Source of the DNA: JBBRUG01 sp038247995
GTDB lineage: Bacteria > Chloroflexota > Chloroflexia > Chloroflexales > Chloroflexaceae
DNA length: 20,687 nucleotides
Assembly (NCBI GenBank): GCA_038247995.1
Contig: JBBRUG010000067.1
Span: forward strand, 1-20,687
Direction: 5' to 3'
The notes under the pieces are model-generated. The model saw only the letters and a list, made by a program, of their open reading frames with translations. It searched no databases and was not told the DNA's origin. Position 1 is the first letter of the stretch. Every line of letters begins with the position of its first letter. Made by a program: the position numbers and the translations under genes. Positions 18,246 to 20,687 of the stretch are shown piece after piece.

Positions 18246-20222
18246 GTGAAGCGCTTCGACCGTTGCCCCCGTTGGCTGACCCTGGGGTTCTTGCTCGTCG
18301 GGATGTTTCTAATTGCCTTTTGGTTGCGGATCTGGGTTGCTGCCGGCGGCCTGCCGTATGTGGAACACATCGACGAGCCGGCTGTGCTGGAACGCGCCAT
18401 TCGAATGGTGCGCGACGGCGATCCGAACCCGAACACGTTTCGGTATCCCTCGCTCTACTACTACTTGCTTGCCGCCACGACGCAACTCCATATTTGGTGG
18501 GGTATAGCAGCGGGTGTGTACCAATCGGCTGAAGATATCCCCTTCAAGCACTATGGGATTACAAGTACGCCGCTGCTGTACATCTGGGGCCGCACGCTGA
18601 CCGCGCTGCTCGGCGCGGCTACCGTGCCGGCGCTCTTCATCTTGGGCCGGCGCATGTTTGATCGGCGCGTTGGTTTGCTCGCTGCGGCGCTGCTGACGAT
18701 TACGGTTTACCACCTACGGCATAGCCGGTTTATTACGGTTGATGTGCCGACCGGCCTATGGGTGGTCATCGCGCTGATCGGCGCCTGGCAGATCGCAGCC
18801 GATGGGCGTTGGCGCGGGTATCTGCTGGCCGGAATCGGCGCGGGCCTGGCGGCGGGAACAAAGTACAATGCCGGCGCAGTTGTGCTGGCAATCGGGCTGG
18901 CGCATTTCATTCACTGGCGCTTCGGCGGGTTCCGCCTGCCGCTGTGGCGCTTGTTGGCTGCGGCCGGAACCAGCTTGCTGACCTTTCTGATCACCACGCC
19001 GTTTGCCATTTTCGATAACGAATTCTTCATTGCCGAGTTACGCTTTAATGCCTGGCACTACTCGCTGGGCGAACACGGCGATTTTATCGGCGCCTGGCCG
19101 GTGGCCGAGTATGCCAGCTTCTTTTGGGATGAGAGCATCTACCCGGTCGGTGTTATCTTCCTGCTCGTCGGCTTGCCATTGCTCATACGGCGCTTCCCGG
19201 CTCAGGTGGCCATACTCGCCGCAGCAATTATTCCGACGCTACTCTTGTTGCTGCAATATACGGTTCACTTCACGCGGAATGTGCTACCGATTTTGCCGCT
19301 GGTAATTTTACTTGTTGCCGCAGGCGCCGTGGCGATCGCCGACCTGATCAGCCGCCGTTTCGCGCCTCGCGCCGCACCGGTTGTACTTGGCCTGTGTGCG
19401 GCTGTGCTGCTCGTACCTAACCTGGTTACCACCTACAATCACCTCGACTATTGGGGCCGCACGCATAGCATGGTTCGTGCCGCCGAGGAGTTGCGCAACC
19501 TGCCCAAAGGGATGCGGATCGCCGCTGAGTTGCCGTCTAACCTCTTTCCTGAAGAGGTGATGATCTTTCCTGTACGGCGGATTACCGACTATTCGCTGGA
19601 ATGGTATCGTGCCAATGGTTTTCGTTATCTGGCGGCTAACGATGATCTACGTAGCGACGAAGATCGGGCGACCTATGCGCAGTTGCACGCCGCCGCCGAT
19701 GTGCTGGTCGCCTATCCGCCGCGGCGGGCGGGCGCATATCCCGGCCCGAGCGGCGCAATTCTCGATTTGGGTGTTGATCCCGCCTGGCTGCAATTTACAC
19801 CCCGGCCGATGCAGTTTGGCGATCAGTTTGCATTGTTAGGCTACGAAATTCGCCCCGGCGATTTGCGCGGGCAGATCGATCCGCTCGAAGGCGCGGCGAT
19901 CACAACCTTTGCCCCCGGCGCTCCAGCCCAGATCAACCTCTACTGGCGCGTGCTCAAGGCAACCGGCATCGATTATGTGCTCTTCGTGCATGTTGTGGAT
20001 GCGGCCGGCAATCGGGTCGCCCAACGCGATCTGCCGTTACGGGTTGACGAATATCCAAGTTCGCGTTGGCAGACGGCGGAACTGGTGATCGACCGGGCCG
20101 ATCTACCGCTGCCTGCGCTGCCACCGGGCACATATCAGGTGCTGATCGGCCTCTACGACCCCGCTGACGGAGCGCGTTTGCCCAGCCCCGACACGCCGCT
20201 GCTCACGCTGATCGTGGAGTGA
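18246..20222 (+). CDS. GT39-like membrane glycosyltransferase (PMT/ArnT-type) with C-terminal beta domain
   Basis: The protein has 658 residues. The N-terminus is a membrane segment (about 10-31), followed by the extracytoplasmic HIDEPAVLERA, where Asp43-Glu44 take the place of the catalytic acidic pair of GT-C enzymes. The NPNTFRYPSLYYYLL stretch is typical of these dolichyl- or polyprenyl-phosphate-sugar transferases. About ten further hydrophobic helices fill the region to about residue 400. After a soluble region, residues from about 530 to the end form a predicted beta-sandwich. It likely transfers a sugar from a lipid carrier to an envelope acceptor. I chose GTG 18246, about 10 nt after GAGGA; TTG 18237 is too close to that site. 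It converges with the histidine kinase gene across 37 bp. Confidence 0.85.
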   Translation: MKRFDRCPRWLTLGFLLVGMFLIAFWLRIWVAAGGLPYVEHIDEPAVLERAIRMVRDGDPNPNTFRYPSLYYYLLAATTQLHIWWGIAAGVYQSAEDIPFKHYGITSTPLLYIWGRTLTALLGAATVPALFILGRRMFDRRVGLLAAALLTITVYHLRHSRFITVDVPTGLWVVIALIGAWQIAADGRWRGYLLAGIGAGLAAGTKYNAGAVVLAIGLAHFIHWRFGGFRLPLWRLLAAAGTSLLTFLITTPFAIFDNEFFIAELRFNAWHYSLGEHGDFIGAWPVAEYASFFWDESIYPVGVIFLLVGLPLLIRRFPAQVAILAAAIIPTLLLLLQYTVHFTRNVLPILPLVILLVAAGAVAIADLISRRFAPRAAPVVLGLCAAVLLVPNLVTTYNHLDYWGRTHSMVRAAEELRNLPKGMRIAAELPSNLFPEEVMIFPVRRITDYSLEWYRANGFRYLAANDDLRSDEDRATYAQLHAAADVLVAYPPRRAGAYPGPSGAILDLGVDPAWLQFTPRPMQFGDQFALLGYEIRPGDLRGQIDPLEGAAITTFAPGAPAQINLYWRVLKATGIDYVLFVHVVDAAGNRVAQRDLPLRVDEYPSSRWQTAELVIDRADLPLPALPPGTYQVLIGLYDPADGARLPSPDTPLLTLIVE

Positions 20223-20259
20223 TGGCCTTGCGTCTGCTGCCGTACGCTCCAATCCGGCC

Positions 20260-20687
20260 TCAGCGTACCAGCGGGATGATCAGCGTAAACGTCGATCCCT
20301 CCCCAGGCCTGCTTTCGACATAAATATCGCCGCCCATCATGCGGGCAAACGAACGGCTGATCGCAAGCCCTAAACCGGTGCCGCCGTACTGCCGGGTGGT
20401 TGAGCTATCGGCCTGCGCAAACGGTTGGAAGAGCCGATCCATCTGCTCGGGAGTCATGCCGATCCCGGTGTCGCGTACAGTGAACATGAGGCAGGGGGCA
20501 GGGGTCAGGGTGCTGATAAGTTCATCTTGGGTTCTACCGCCTGCCTCGTGCTGCCGGATGTGCAGCGTAATCGTGCCGTGCGCGGTGAATTTTGCTGCGT
20601 TCGAGAGCAGATTAAGCAAAATTTGCTGGAGCCGAGTTGGATCGGTTGTGAAGGCTGGAATTGCGCGATCGATCTGTAACTCCACGG
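20260..20687 (-). CDS. Sensor histidine kinase, C-terminal part (cut by the window end)
   Basis: Only the last 142 or so codons are in the window; the 5' end lies beyond 20687. The visible part is the HATPase_c domain: N box LQQILLNLLSNAAKF, G1 DTGIGMTPEQM, F box LFQPFAQAD and G2 GGTGLGLAIS, ending GSTFTLIIPL. This is the ATP-binding half of a two-component or hybrid kinase; the phosphoacceptor His and any sensor domains are outside. A 7-nt tandem repeat encodes an extra loop before the G1 motif (about residues 48-66 of the visible part). It is transcribed toward, and ends close to, the glycosyltransferase gene. Confidence 0.93.
   Translation of the reverse strand, partial: VELQIDRAIPAFTTDPTRLQQILLNLLSNAAKFTAHGTITLHIRQHEAGGRTQDELISTLTPAPCLMFTVRDTGIGMTPEQMDRLFQPFAQADSSTTRQYGGTGLGLAISRSFARMMGGDIYVESRPGEGSTFTLIIPLVR
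20490..20510. repeat. 7-nt tandem repeat (GGCAGGG x3) inside the histidine kinase gene
   Basis: GGCAGGG (20490-20496), GGCAGGG (20497-20503) and GTCAGGG (20504-20510). Three 7-nt units make 21 bp, so the reading frame is kept and seven or eight residues (TLTPAPC) are added in a loop of the ATPase domain. It is the only array of this style found within coding sequence here. Confidence 0.75.

Overview
The window is about 20.7 kb of GC-rich, gene-dense bacterial chromosome. Three things point to a filamentous member of the Chloroflexota, class Chloroflexia: the gene content (NrdR, an RsbR-like PAS-STAS protein, large secreted S8 protease, GT39-type membrane glycosyltransferase, PhaR and a phasin), a QYFERRRFE motif upstream of a lamin-tail domain, and a C-terminal YRSFL tail on the protease. 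This placement is an inference from style, not from a marker gene. I see no tRNA, rRNA, CRISPR array or intact insertion sequence.

Layout. Positions 1-142 are a perfect inverted repeat that folds the 3' end of fabG back on itself; it probably marks a contig end. A leftward operon follows: nrdR, a membrane protein with a degenerate Mrr-like domain, and fabG (2242 to 94). Then come a leftward lamin-tail protein that looks 5'-truncated, a rightward flavodoxin (3109-3603), a remnant of an alpha/beta hydrolase, and a ring-cleaving-dioxygenase-like glyoxalase-family gene (3932-4879). Next is a leftward block: GNAT acetyltransferase, acyl-CoA-dehydrogenase-like flavoprotein, Gfo/Idh/MocA oxidoreductase, PAS-PAS-STAS regulator, and a methyltransferase remnant that has lost its SAM-binding core.

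From about 10.07 kb nearly everything reads rightward. A polyhydroxyalkanoate (PHA) granule module comes first: phasin, phaR and a patatin-like lipase, with matching promoter elements before phasin and phaR. It is followed by a subtilisin-like secreted protease, a Crp/Fnr regulator with a small DUF2892 membrane protein behind it, a 3-hydroxyisobutyrate/tartronate-semialdehyde-type reductase under a promoter with a perfect 20-bp palindrome, and a GT39-like glycosyltransferase. A leftward histidine kinase, cut by the window end, closes the window.

How the genes work together. The best-supported functional units are the phasin-PhaR-patatin PHA granule module, and the Crp/Fnr-DUF2892 pair with a candidate class II activator site. 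No PHA synthase lies in the window, so the PHA module is an accessory locus.

The non-coding DNA is unusually informative. It holds short 7- or 8-nt tandem repeats of unrelated sequence that repeatedly sit at gene ends, two copies of a 28-nt palindromic repeat, several long hairpins, and at least three decaying genes (hydrolase, methyltransferase, lamin-tail protein). I see no complete new defence or biosynthetic system. The most original leads are the repeat architecture, the structured leader of the PAS-STAS gene, and the PHA and Crp/DUF2892 regulatory sites.
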